Assembly (NCBI GenBank): GCA_029168955.1
Contig: JAPDOI010001067.1
Span: 163,560 to 227,559, forward strand
Source of the DNA: Aplectana chamaeleonis
Lineage: Eukaryota > Nematoda > Chromadorea > Rhabditida > Cosmocercidae
Reading direction: 5' to 3'
Length of the DNA stretch: 64,000 nucleotides
In this document: piece by piece, positions 12,124 to 22,400 of the stretch
How positions within the stretch are numbered: the stretch's first letter is position 1
How the letters are laid out: the number at the start of each line of letters is the position of its first letter
Position numbers and translations under genes: made by a program
The notes under the pieces: generated by a model
Told to the model about the DNA's origin: nothing
The model's input: the letters and a program-made list of their open reading frames with translations, nothing else
Databases searched by the model: none

Positions 12124-12141
12124 GACCCGAAGGGTCACTAG
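12124..12141 (+). other. Helitron 3' terminal hairpin and CTAG
   Basis: GACCC-GAA-GGGTC forms a 5-bp stem with a GAA loop at 12124-12136, followed after one base by CTAG (12138-12141). Helitron 3' ends typically have a hairpin shortly before CTRR; here the spacing is unusually tight. The GAA loop is the same as in the satellite A hairpins. Confidence 0.75.
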
Positions 12142-12142
12142 T

Positions 12143-12583
12143 CGTAAAAATGATTTGGCGTAGAATAGCCTGAAGTAGTAAAAAAAGCTAGGAAATGAAG
12201 TGAAATAACTAAAAATACGATTTGGAGGTCATAAATAAACTAACTAGCGATAAGTAAAGACAGACGGATCAGATTTCACAAGCTTCTCCGTTAAACTTAT
12301 CAAAGCAAAATCAAGCGCGCAACGGAAACATTAAGCCATTTTCGAAATCTGTAATACGGGAACTAGCATAGGTTAAGCTAGGTTAACGCAACGCTCCATT
12401 CCATATCGCGCTTGATTTTGCTTTGATAAGTTTAACGGAGAAGCTTGTGAAATCTGATCCGTCTGTCTTTACTTATCGCTAGTTAGTTTATTTATGACCT
12501 CCAAATCGTATTTTTAGTTATTTCACTTCATTTCCTAGCTTTTTTACTACTTCAGGCTATTCTACGCCAAATCATTTTTTACG
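12143..12583. repeat. Long inverted repeat (177-bp arms, 87-bp loop)
   Basis: 12143-12319 and 12407-12583 are near-perfect reverse complements, together forming the inner part of the palindromic element. The high arm identity suggests a young element or ongoing arm homogenisation. Confidence 0.9.
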
Positions 12584-13297
12584 ATATTTCAAGATATTTT
12601 TGAAACTCTTTCGACTCATAAATAGCATTACCAAATCGTTACTTTTGCCAGGAAGCTAAATTTTCAGAGATTGGCTCTTTAGATACGTGAGTTCCCGCAG
12701 CGGGAACAATAACTCTATTCCTAACCTCACCGAGGAGAACGGGAGCGTGCTTTCTTCTCCCATTGACAAAGCTAATCTTTTGGCAATCGAGTTCCAGAAA
12801 ATGTTCAGTGTTCCTCAGGAAGTTGACCCGGAGCCAGTTTTGTCTGAAGACTTTTCACTACCCTGTCATGCTCAAATGGATCATTCCTTGTGGTTTCATA
12901 AGGATGAAATTTTCGAACTTTTATCAAAGTGGCCAAACTCTTACTCAGTATCCCCGAACTGCATTCCTCTTAGTTTCATAAAGAAAATTCTTCACTTGAT
13001 ATTGTATCCTCTTGAACACATTTTGTTCAAGAGGAGGTTTAATTTAAGCTGTATGAAAGCTGATGTGCCCAAAAGATGGAAACACGCATTTATCACCCCG
13101 ATTGCTAAAAAAACCAACTTAACGATCCTAGGAATTACAGACCTGTGAGCGTAACCTCCATTTTCGCCCGAACTTTCGAGAATATAGTTTAAAAAAACAC
13201 CTTACTAGACACCTCGAGCAGAATAATATCATTTCGGAAAATCAGTTCGGATTCCTGAAAGGCAGGTCAGTTGAGACATCACTGATCAGTTCCTTGA

Positions 13298-13836
13298 AGG
13301 CATCGTACACGCTGAAAACCATGTTTCGTTTTTAAGCGTTTTTGAGTTGTTAGCCCCCTATAGTGACTAGAGGTAGCGAAAAGCCCGCTCAAAAACGTTA
13401 ACTTTTCAAGAAAAAACGTTTTAAAAAAACTTCTGAAAATCATTCGAAATTCGCGCCGGCTTCGACTCGGGATAGTTACGCGGAGGGCGCAAGGAACAGT
13501 TCTACAATTCGTCCATTGGCGCAGCGTTGGAAGCAATCGCTCGTTGTGTGACGAGAAATTTCCAGTCGATAATGCCACTTTCGTCCGACGGTGCGTCAGC
13601 GTACAGTGGCATGCCCTGTACTTAGCGACACGACGTTTTGCTCAAATATTGCGAAAAGTGCCAAATGACTGACGGAAGTGCCGGCCCCTTTTAACGGAAT
13701 TCCTTACTTTCCACTTCCTCTATGCTCACAATGGGACTTTTTTTGAGCAGCCAAGCTCGTTGTACGTTCTCACAGGGGCCCGAGGAAGGGATTGAGCATA
13801 AAAAATGGAAAGTGGATTTCAGCGCGTACGATGCCT
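13298..13836. mobile_element. TTAA-type (piggyBac-like) MITE, 539 bp
   Basis: The ends are inverted (AGGCATCGTACACGCTGAAA at the left; a copy with one or two changes at the right). They are flanked by TTGA (13294-13297) and TTAA (13837-13840), which I read as a TTAA target duplication with one mutation. It interrupts ORF2 between a Ser-Leu and an Asn-Asp-Trp that belong together in the RT family. No transposase is present. Confidence 0.7.
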
Positions 13837-14806
13837 TTAAATGATTGGACGCGCAATATGGAGAATAGGAGCCCAATAGATGACATTTATTTTGATTTTT
13901 CAAAAGCATTTGATAAAATTCCAACACAAAAGTTACTTAAAAAGTGGCAGTCATTGGTATACAACCCAGATTAATAAGTTGGGCACAGAATTTTCTCTCC
14001 AATCGAACATATCAAGTCAAACTGAAAGGATGTTACTCCCCGGTCTATTCAGCCTACAGTGGTGTTCCTCAGGGAGGGGTGCTCTCACCCTTGTTCTTCC
14101 TTATTTACACCTTTGAGTTTCTTAACTCGGTTTCACGATTTGGTGTCACCTTTATGATGTACGCAGATGACATGAAAATTTATAGAAAAGTGGTAAATAG
14201 CGAATATTGCGAAGCGATACAGGGCTCAATTGATTACATAGGTCATTGGGCGGAAACATGGGAGCTTCTTCTAGCTATAGAGAAATCCAGTCTCCTACGA
14301 ATTGAAGGCAATATTCATAATCATGGTACTGACTATAACTACACGTTAAATGGTCAAACTCTACGATCTGTTCCAGAAGTAAGAGACCTAGGTTTTCTTG
14401 TATCCAAGAACCTGAGTTTCAGGCCGCATTACAGAAATTTGGTAAGAAAAGCGAACTTTCGCACTTACAATCCTTTCAAGACATTGAAGAGTAAAAATCC
14501 TCAGGTACTTTTACGAGCCTACAAAACCTATGTCAGACCCATCCTCGAGAGTGGGATCACAGTTTTCAACCCAGTGAAAAAGAGGGACATTGATCTCTTG
14601 GAAACCGTTCAGAATAACTACACTCGCAAACTAGTGATTAGGTGCGGTGGTCTTACTTATGCCCAGGTGCCTAATGGTGCCGATAGGGCTAGGATCCTAA
14701 GATTGCCTACCCTTTATAGAAGGCGAGAAAGAGCTGATATAATGATGATGTTCAAGATTCTCACTAGGAAATTGTCTATAGAACCAGTGAAGTTTTTCGA
14801 AACCTA

Positions 14807-16212
14807 CAATACCGGTCATAACTTCTGTCCCAAAGCGCGTCGGCGACGCGAAATCGCGTCGAAAACGCCGTTTTCATTCGGAGTGGACTTTTTGAGAACC
14901 TGAAAAAACCATTCGATTCCTCTCGATGAGGAGATTCCGATTATATGTTCAGACTTGAGAAAAACTCTAGTCTTAACCTAGTTATAGCCAATTTTCCCTA
15001 AAAGGAGTCAAAATCTTTGTGAGTGGTTACTTTCTGAATCTGAAAACACCAATCGCTTTCTCTCGTCGTCCTGATTCCAAAAATGTTTTCAAGTTCAGAA
15101 AAATGTTACATCTTGATATAGTTATGGCATATTTCGCCCACCCAAAGAGTAGGAATGCTCCACCAATGGCGAAACTTGAACGTGAGCATCACCAGTAGAT
15201 TTGTGTTATAGTTCTGACTCCATAGCTGTCTCTGTACCTCGAAAAGTGTGAGATTTGACTCTAAATCTTTCTTAGTTTCATATGAACTCGGTTTTGGCGA
15301 TGGTCTCCCTTCAATTTCTCGGTTCTCCGCGCTCTCCACGCTATTGCTCTCCTCTCTCTGACGCACTCCTCGCTGCCTGTACTGCCTCGCTCGAAGACAG
15401 TCCCCCAAAACCGAATAGAATTCGAGGAGCGGAGACGGAGTGGAGAGTCAGTATTATGAAAGCCCGCTATCTGAAAGACCAAACGTCGAAATGGGAGAGG
15501 AGTAAACATCATGGGTGTTCTCTGAGATATTGCTATAGCGAGACGGAACGCTGGTCGACTCAGAAAGGAAAGCAGTTATCTGAACAGGTGCATCAGCATC
15601 AAGAGAGAATCGGAACAGGGGTTAGCGTTATGGGTGGTTTGCCCCTGGTTTGCTAAACCCTATTCTCACACTACGGTGGGTAATTCAGTGGTTATAGACC
15701 ACTCAGCCAGCGCGCGCGGCCGCGGCGCGCACAGCATTCATTCGTTTCCCAGGCGAAGGGAATGACTCATCATTGAGCAATCTTCCGGGAATGCATACAA
15801 GGAAAGTATCGGATCCACGTTTTATAAAAAAGATGCATTCTCACCTAGTTGAGGAAAATTATCCGCATTACCTCAATTTAAAAAGGAATATCCAACAGTG
15901 CCATTCTGAAAATTCTCTGTTGTTGGTGAGTGATTCCGCGGATGCACACCACCCAGTCAGCGCGCGCGGTTCCGACGCGCACAGCATTTATTCGTTTCCC
16001 AGGCGAAGGGTGTGACTCATCATTGAGCAATCTTCCGAGAATCATTCAGTACCAGGAAAATATTGAATCCACATTTATTAGCAAAAAACACATTTTTACC
16101 AGGTGAGTAAAATACTTCAACAGAAATTGCAAAAATATCTACAATTAAGGAAACAACAACTGAGCACAGGTTTCTAACCAATTAATAAGAGTTACTCTTT
16201 CCAATAGAACGC
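14807..16212. repeat. Left inverted arm of the TA-flanked element
   Basis: Reverse complement of 16695-18099. Its inner end (16191-16212) is an inverted copy of the last 22 bp of the loop gene and its stop region, so the arm boundary falls inside that gene. It includes GC-rich CGCGCGCGG tracts near 15710 and 15960. Confidence 0.85.
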
Positions 16213-16393
16213 ATTTATTTGTTTCCCAGGCGAAGGGTGTGACTCATCTTTGTGCACTCTTCGGCCATCATTCAGCACCAGTAAAGTATTGAATCCCCGT
16301 TTTATTAGCAAAAATCACAATTGTATCAAGGTAGAAAAAATATTTTAACAGACATAACAAAATCCGCTAAAGTTTGTGAGAAAACTCGAAGAA

Positions 16394-16715
16394 ATGATCT
16401 ACGAAGATCAAACGGGCGTGCTGGACCAAGCACTGGATGACCGCGTGCAGTCCGCGGATAAAGTGCAATTCATGCAGAAGGTGAGTTTGAAAATTTTTAT
16501 ATGGATATACAATAACCTCTTAGAACCTTTTTTAGTGCTTGTATAAGTTTTTCGACGTACCCGCCCACCTCCGAGAGCAGATGTGGAAGAGAGCGTTGGA
16601 CTCGCTCAACTGCAGAGCACGTCGTCTGCGCAAGAACATCCGCGGGTTGAATGATCCCAATGAGCTTCAGGGAGCGGCTGGCCAGGAAAACCAAGCGTTC
16701 GATTGGAAAGAGTAA
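16394..16715 (+). CDS. Small two-exon gene in the transposon loop, 88 aa, unknown function
   Basis: Not a family I recognise. Exon 1 is 16394-16480 (29 codons, starting MIYEDQTGVLDQALDD), the intron is 16481-16535 (55 bp, GTGAGT...TTTTTTAG, AT-rich), and exon 2 is 16536-16715 (59 codons and TAA, beginning CLYKFFDVPAHLREQMWKR and ending FDWKE). Phase is kept across the intron. The product is charged, with a basic segment (ARRLRKN) and predicted helices; there is no signal peptide or membrane segment. Coding exons are GC-richer than the AT-rich intron and flanks, as expected of a real gene. In-frame codons extend upstream of the ATG to a TAA, so the start could also be an exon joined to something upstream. 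It is either a captured host-gene fragment (Pack-TIR style) or an accessory gene of the transposon. Confidence 0.5.
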
Positions 16716-18099
16716 CTTTTGTTAATTGGTTGGAAACCTGTGTTCAGTTGTTGTTTCCTTAATTGTAGATATTTTTGCGATCTCTGTTGAAGTATTTTAC
16801 TCACCTGGTAAAAATGTTTTTTTGCTAATAAATGTGGATTCAATATTTTCCTGCTTCTGAATGATTCCCGGAAGATTGCTCAATGATGAGTCACACCCTT
16901 CGCCTGGGAAACGAATAAATGCTGTGCGCTTCGGAACCGCGCGCGCTGACTGGGTGGTGTGCATCCGCGGAATCACTGACCGATAACAGAAAATTTTCAG
17001 AATGGCACTGTTGGATATTTCTTTTTAAATTGAGCTAATACGGAGGATTTTTCTCAACTAGTGAAAATGCATTTTCTCATTAAACGAGGATGCGATACTT
17101 TTCTTTTATGACATGATTTTACATCCGCATTCCTGGAAGAGTGCTCAATTATGAGTGGGAAACGAATCAATGCTGTGCGCGCCGCGACCGCGCGCGCTGG
17201 CTGAGTGGTCTATAACCACTGAATTACTCACCGTGATGTGAGAATAGGGTTTAGTAAACCAGGGGCAAACCACCCATAACGCTAACTCCTGTTCCGATTG
17301 TCTCTTGATGCTGATGCACCTGTTCAGATAACTGCTTTCCTTTCTGAGTCGACCAGCGTTCCGTCTCGCTATAGCAATATCTCAGAGAACACCCATGATC
17401 TTTACTCCTCTCCCATTTCGACCTTTGGTCTTTCAGATACCGGGCTTTCATAATACTGACTCTCCACTCCGTCTCCGCTCCTCGAATTCTATTCGGTTTT
17501 GGGGACTGTCTTCGAGCGAGGCAGCACAGGCAGCGAGGAATGCGTCAGAGAGAGAGCAAAAGCGTGGAGAGCGCGGAGAACCGAGAAATTGAAGGGAGAC
17601 CATCGCCAAAACCGAGTTCATATGAAACTAAGAAAGATTAAGAGTCAGATCTCACACTTTTCCAGGTACAGATACAGCTATGGAGTCAGAACTATAACAC
17701 AAGTCTACTGGTGATGCTCACGTTCAAGTTTCGCCATTGGTGGAGCATTCCTACTCTTTGGGTGGGCAGAAATATGCCGCCATAACTATATCAAGAAGTA
17801 ACATTTTCTGAACTTGAAAACATTTTTGGAATCAGGACGACGAGAGAAAGCGATTGGTGTTTTCAGATTCAGAAAGTAACCACTCACAAAGATTTTGACT
17901 CCTTTTAGGTAAAATAGGCTATAACTAGGTTAAGACTCGAGTTTTTCTCAAGTCTGAACATATAATCGGAATCTCCTCATCGAGAGGAATCGAATGGTTT
18001 TTTCAGGTTCTTAAAAAGTCCACTCCGAACGAAAACGGCGTTTTCGACGCGATTTCGCGTCGCCGACGCGCTTTGGGACAGAAGTTATGGCCGGTATTG
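16695..18099. repeat. Right inverted arm of the TA-flanked element
   Basis: Reverse complement of 14807-16212 with scattered substitutions. It begins within the last codons of the loop gene. Confidence 0.85.
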
Positions 18100-18219
18100 T
18101 ACGTTACAAGGAGTAGAAGAGGGAAGCTTAGACTTTATCTCCCCGTGGCAAGGTCACAAATAAGGTCAAGCTTTCTTACTTACCGAATCATTAATAAATT
18201 CAACCAGCTTCTGGGTTAG

Positions 18220-18500
18220 AATCCGAGCCTGTTGAGTATGTCTCCGAAAGCTCATAAGACTATCCTGAAAGTAAGCCGACAGTTCTAACTGGCTTGCTGT
18301 GATATGCTAGACTCTTTGAGCCTAGATATCTGTTCCTAATGCGTGTAATTAGCTCCTTTTGATGTTTTTTTTTTGTTTTTGACTCCAGTTTTTAAGGCTG
18401 TGTTTTATGTTTTCGTATGTTTTGTATTCCACTTTCAGTTTTTTTTCTCATAACGTGGGCTTGTTCCGCGTCCCGAATAAATAAACCTTGGTAGAAATCA
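18220..18500 (+). other. Probable 3' UTR of the CR1-like element
   Basis: Non-coding sequence following the ORF2 stop at 18217-18219, T-rich around 18360-18440, with AATAAATAAA at about 18477. The exact 3' end and target duplication are not visible. Confidence 0.5.
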
Positions 18501-19024
18501 TTCCATTCCTTCCAGCTACACATCTATCAAAAATTTCATTCGAGAAAAATTTGAGCTGGCTGATCGTACAAGTAGCCCTTCCTGACTGGCTGGATAGCTT
18601 GTGATTCCTTTCTTTAGGTTGATCACTGCAGCAATGCGCTTTTCTTTTCTGTTCCGCTATGTTGTTTTTTTATCGTTTTCATGCTTTCAACTTCCTATGG
18701 TTCATTCGTATTTCGCGGTCGTTTTGAACATTGTTTTTGACTACATAGGCCAATTCTACGAAATCATGTCAAAAACGATAGGTTCCACTTAAGTGGCACC
18801 TTAAGCTCACCCCTAAGTCCCGCTCTCGTCTGGTTTACTACCACCCCAGCACTAGGGGTGTGCGGGAATTTCTGTTTTCTGGCCGTTTTCGCCTTCTGTT
18901 TGTTTTCTGAAAAAAATCGCAAAAATCAGAAAAGAATCAACCAAATCCAGCCCTGTCTAACAGTGCAGCTTATTTATTTCATTAGGAGGTATTATTTGTG
19001 CTCATTGTTGCTAATACTGTTGAA
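18501..19024. other. Unassigned, no gene seen
   Basis: AT-rich sequence without recognisable coding or structured repeats. Confidence 0.35.
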
Positions 19025-19238
19025 GGCAGGGTTCGCGATTGCCTGGTGTCCGCCCGCTCTCAATTATCGAGATTCCTATGTGTGCCTGTTTTGCCACCTT
19101 TTATTTTGCTTCTAAAGTAATTTCTGAGCACTTCTAGAGACTGCTGACTACTCAAAAAACAAAATAAAGACGGATAAGCATTCATGAAAATCTCGTTAAT
19201 TCAGGGCCGTGCGGACACCTGCAATCAGCCGTTCTGCC
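19025..19238. repeat. Foldback repeat, about 214 bp
   Basis: 19025-19078 and 19186-19238 are imperfect inverted copies sharing GGTGTCCGC, CGATTGC/CTGATTGC and CGAGATT blocks. The block GCAGGGTTCGCGA at 19027 also recurs inverted at about 19335. Confidence 0.55.
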
Positions 19239-19349
19239 TTGTTTTGCGTTTTTCCCGGAAATTTCCACTTTTTTATCCATTTTTACATTAGTGATGAACA
19301 AATCTACGATGAAGAGAGTTCAACAACCGTCTTTATCGCGAACCCTGCT

Positions 19350-19529
19350 CACACACTCGTAGGGTAGTACTCCGGCATAATAGGGGTAGCAACCCAGGGC
19401 AGAGATCGAATTCGACCCCTCGTTGTCAGCAGCTGCTGCAGTTAGTTTCCTGCAGTGAGGGGTTGAATCCGATGTCTACCCTCGGTTGCGACCTCCATTG
19501 TGCCGGCGCACTACCCTACGGGTGAGTGC
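19350..19529. mobile_element. Palindromic MITE, about 180 bp
   Basis: Left arm with CGTAGGGTAGT, GCAACC and TTCGACCCCTC blocks; the right arm repeats them inverted, ending CTACCCTACGGGTGAGTG. The centre contains GCAGCTGCTGCAG. Non-coding, superfamily unknown. Confidence 0.65.
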
Positions 19530-19709
19530 TCTGAGAGTTTTGGCTGAGCAACAGCCGATAAATAGCCACAAAATGCCTACTTTCTATGTAATAGAATTGG
19601 TCGGAAAATAGGTGGTTGCCGCGAAACAGTCGTCAAATAATGCTTGTCGACCCATGTTTGCTCGGTTATTTCTCGGCTATTTCGCGAACAAAATGGTCGC
19701 AGCCGCGTA

Positions 19710-21662
19710 CTCAGAACTTTCCAGCCTAGCTATTTCCGCCTTATAAGTATGTAGTCTGATAGCATCATGCTACATACCATGAAGACGCAAATACCTAGAA
19801 CTAAAGACGCATGTATCATTCCTCAAAGACGCACGTAACAAACGCTGAACACGCAGGCGCCTTACATCAAAGGCGCATGTATTCTTCCTCAAACACGCAT
19901 GTAACAAACGCTGAACACGCAGGCGCCTTACTCTATGTTTGCGCGCCCAACACACTGAAAATCTTAGAGCCCTCGTCACGGCGGCGGTCGTGGACGCGAG
20001 AGAGACCAAAGAACTATTTATTTCAAATAGAAACGACTTGCCGTTATGAGGCGCGCCGTACATCGAGTGAGTTTGCAATCGATGTTCAACTTGTGCATGA
20101 TAATAACTACTGCAACGGCCCAATCTTCGTGGGCAAAAACACTAATTATCTTCATATTTGACTACGACAAGTGCATTAATAGATAGCTTAAGGTTCCTAC
20201 GTTCTTGTAGTTAACAAATAAAATAACAAAACAATATGACATTGAGATTATTACTGATTATTATTAAATAACTATGAGATTTAACCTTCCTGCAGGAAGA
20301 CTGTTTCATACCTCGAGCTCGCAGATGCCTTACTGCAGAGAAACGTTACTGCAATACCGGCCATTATTTTGGCGTTTTTGGCCCAAAAAAAAAACGCTGA
20401 AAAGCATTTTTTCGCTCTTTTTCCATAGCTCTGTTCAAAAGGGTCCATTTGGGAATCTAACAATATATTGGGAATCAGCATCGTGTGCTCTTTTTTCTGG
20501 AATAACACATGGCTCCCTCTTCAACAAGATATGTATGCAAAATTAGACAAGAAACAATCAACCCGAATCGCGATTTCGCAATCAAGGCATTTATGAGCGA
20601 ATGTGTCCATTCTGTTACGCCTAAATGCTTTGTACAAAGTATGCCAAATAGTGCAAATGCTAAAAGAGAGTACTCTCGATCCTGATTCCAAATATTTCTT
20701 CGGATTCTCAAATTGACCATCATGAACAGAGTTAAGGCAAAAGGGCGCCAAAAACGCTTGTTTGCGTTTTTTCGCGGAAAACGCAAAAATTATGGCCTCA
20801 TAGTGCTCTTCTAGACCCGTTTCTGTACGTTTTTAACTCTAATGCGGCAGTGAGCTACCGATTGTTTTAATTTTCGACGAAATTAGGGAGACGATATTCA
20901 CCGTGGACACGTAACTGTGCGTAACTGAATTTTGTATTTTCGTGAAGCGCGAATCGTAATTTAGCGAAAATGCGAAATTTATAGTGGACCTATACTTTTG
21001 CACTGCGCTGTATACCAGAAAGAATCAGGTTACCTATGTAAGTTCAAACCGAATTTCAGGGCGTGAAATTGCGGATCGCACGAATTTCTATGTAATATGT
21101 GGATTTTGAGTTTAGGATTTAACGCCGACAAAGCGTTAATGTACGCGCGGACGAGTATACTCGTCGTCTACAGCTCCGCGGTTTCCTTATTTTTCGCGAA
21201 CACCGCGAATACTTGAGAAGCCCAGGATGTGTGAAAGTCATGTTTAGGATCAATGTCCCGACTTCAGTAAGCACAACACAGCAGTCGTACGCTACCGCCT
21301 TGTTTTGAAATATAGTTAGTAGATTCACGAACAAAATGAAAATCTGAGAGTTTTCTTATCAGCAAAACACATGAACTTATCGGGGAAAGGTGAAATGTAG
21401 TGGTTATCGACCAGAAATCAATCAGTTGTGAAAGACGCACTCGTCATAAACAATTTGAGTAGCTTTCTTGCGTCTAAACGGTTTGTTACTTGCGTTTTTG
21501 TGGTCTCTTCCGAAAGACGCACTTACCATACACGCCCCCTCGTATGTTACTTGCGTCTTTCATACGTGCAAGTGACAAGAAATGACGTTTTCGACCCTGT
21601 AGACGCATGTAACAAGGAATCGGGCTAATTAGACGCAACAACCTAGGCTGGAAAGTTCTGAG
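19710..21662. mobile_element. TA-flanked inverted-repeat element, 1,953 bp
   Basis: The 20-bp ends CTCAGAACTTTCCAGCCTAG (19710-19729) and its exact reverse complement (21643-21662) are flanked by TA on both sides (19708-19709, 21663-21664). Looser inverted similarity may extend outside (about 19521-19700 against 21665-21760), suggesting an older host element. No transposase frame is visible; several CTTGCGT/ACGCAAG-type motifs recur near both ends. Confidence 0.65.
19814..19932. repeat. Tandem duplication, about 75-bp unit
   Basis: Two copies of a unit containing ACGCTGAACACGCAGGCGCC, starting at about 19814 and 19889. It lies inside the 19710-21662 element. The frames across it are not gene-like. 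Confidence 0.7.
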
Positions 21663-21934
21663 TAGTAGCCATGAAATAATCGAGAAATATTGGATAATTA
21701 GCGCACAAGGAGCAGCTGTTGAGCCTGGTGGGCTATTCTTGGCCAAGGCTCTCAGAGTGAGTGCTTTAGATGATGTTCTATCCGTCATTGACGCGTCATT
21801 GCTACTATCAATGTCTTATAGACCGTCATTGCTACTATCAATGTCTTATAGACATCTTTTATAGTCCTCACCGCAAGCGCGCTGGGCTACGGAAGTTCTC
21901 ACCGCGCGGGACGAGCGGGAAACAACCATGAAAT
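21663..21934. repeat. Short sequence with a 30-bp tandem duplication
   Basis: Two copies of a 30-bp unit (CGTCATTGCTACTATCAATG...) at 21794-21853. The remainder shows no gene. Confidence 0.6.
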
Positions 21935-22040
21935 TCTGAAAGTTTAGCTTCCTGGCAAGAGTAACGATTTGGCAGTGTCATTTAGAAGTTAAAAAAAAGT
22001 TTCAAAAATATCTTGAAATATCTTAAAAAATGATTTGGCG
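21935..22040 (+). mobile_element. Solo relic of a palindromic-element arm
   Basis: It matches the left arm of the 3964-12672 element (CTGAAAGTTTAGCTTCCTGG, then CGATTTGG, then TTTCAAAAATATCTTGAAAT) and continues uninterrupted through the site where the Helitron lies in that element (22020/22021). It is cut off before the next element at 22057. Confidence 0.75.
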
Positions 22041-22400
22041 ATTAATAGCATGGAGTAATTCCTGAAAGTTTAGGTTCCTGGCAAAAGTGAAGATTTGGCA
22101 TGGCCATATTTTCGAAAAACTAGACATATACTCAGTGAAATGAGGAAATAAAAAAAAAGTTTCGAAATATTCCAGAGAATGATTTGGCGTAGAGTAATTT
22201 GATTTTTGGGAAATTTAGTGAAATAGTTGCAACTATTGTTAAGAGTTGTGCAAAACGAGAGATCGCATTGTATGAGCCATTCGTAAAACATATCAAAGCA
22301 AAATCACACGTGATATGGATCAAACAGTTGACTTTACTTCACTTATTAAAGACAGTGTTCACGATAATCTTCAATTTTGAGATTATTCGCTGTATTGATC

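Larger units (their letters stand above)
4050..12141 (+). mobile_element. Non-autonomous Helitron, copy 1 (8,092 bp) carrying satellite A
   Basis: The 5' end is TCCTATATATAAAG and the 3' end is a hairpin followed by CTAG. The host bases are A at 4049 and T at 12142, the classic A|T Helitron target without duplication. Joining the flanks gives GAAATA|TCGTAAAAATG, which is present uninterrupted in the opposite palindrome arm (junction 12584/12585, read on the minus strand) and, with one change, at 22015-22030. The element comprises about 1.29 kb of AT-rich unique sequence, the GC-rich tandem array, and about 325 bp of unique 3' sequence. No Rep or helicase frame is present, so it depends on enzymes from elsewhere. 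A second copy starts at 42992. Confidence 0.88.
3964..12672. mobile_element. Palindromic DNA element interrupted by a Helitron
   Basis: The outer ends are inverted copies (AATCTCTGAAAATTTAGC at 3964 and its reverse complement ending at 12672). The left arm is 3964-4049 continued at 12142-12319; the right arm is 12407-12672; the loop is about 12320-12406. The two arms are almost identical when the Helitron (4050-12141) is removed, so before that insertion the element was roughly 620 bp, nearly all stem. Related ends occur at 21935 and at 22057/24376. It is non-coding, and its target site within the retrotransposon is unclear. Confidence 0.8.
14807..18099. mobile_element. Tc1/mariner-type element with 1.4-kb inverted arms, 3,293 bp
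   Basis: TA lies on both sides (14805-14806 and 18100-18101). The terminal sequence is CAATACCGGYCATAACTTCT at both ends. TA duplication and a CARTAC-like start are typical of the IS630-Tc1-mariner superfamily; the assignment rests on these features only, as no DDE/D transposase is visible. The arms (14807-16212 and 16695-18099) are about 1,405 bp each, and a sampled 200-bp part differs at about six positions. The left arm contains tandem 230-250 bp subrepeats marked by TTCGTTTCCCAGGCGAAGGG at 15741, 15991 and 16218. The loop holds a small spliced gene. The insertion splits a Tyr codon boundary of the retrotransposon ORF2. Confidence 0.82.
12669..18219 (+). pseudogene. CR1-like ORF2 (reverse transcriptase), disrupted
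   Basis: This is the RT of the retrotransposon above; it would copy element RNA at the nicked target. Pieces: 12669-13297 (linker and start of RT, including QFGFLKGRS), 13837-14806 (palm), and 18100-18219 (C-terminus, beginning YVTRSRRGKL and ending at TAG 18217). RT motif A is YFDFSKAFD at about 13885-13914, motif B GVPQGGVLSP at 14061-14090, and the catalytic YADD at 14160-14171, so the catalytic residues survive. Breaks: frameshifts near 13120, in the A-run at about 13188-13198 (with a stop), and near 13945, plus two transposon insertions. The endonuclease domain is absent. The reading frame on both sides of the 14807-18099 insertion is exactly in phase. Confidence 0.85.
2816..18500 (+). 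mobile_element. CR1-like non-LTR retrotransposon, broken by three nested insertions
   Basis: The order is SL1-like leader, 5' UTR, intact ORF1 (3108-3899), remnants of ORF2 (12669 onward, RT motifs at 13.9-14.2 kb, C-terminus at 18100-18219), and a 3' UTR ending near an AATAAA at about 18478. Removing the insertions at 3964-12672, 13298-13836 and 14807-18099 leaves roughly 3.1 kb. The ORF2 apurinic-like endonuclease domain expected between ORF1 and RT is missing, so either a deletion accompanied the first insertion or the two sides come from different copies. The 3' boundary is approximate; no target duplication was identified. Confidence 0.75.

Noticed and set aside
15456..17451. Matching frames in both inverted arms (15456-15656 plus, 17251-17451 minus), MKARYLKDQ...
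   Set aside because: About six nucleotide differences between the copies, four of them changing amino acids, so no sign of selection on a protein; they are an effect of the inverted arms.
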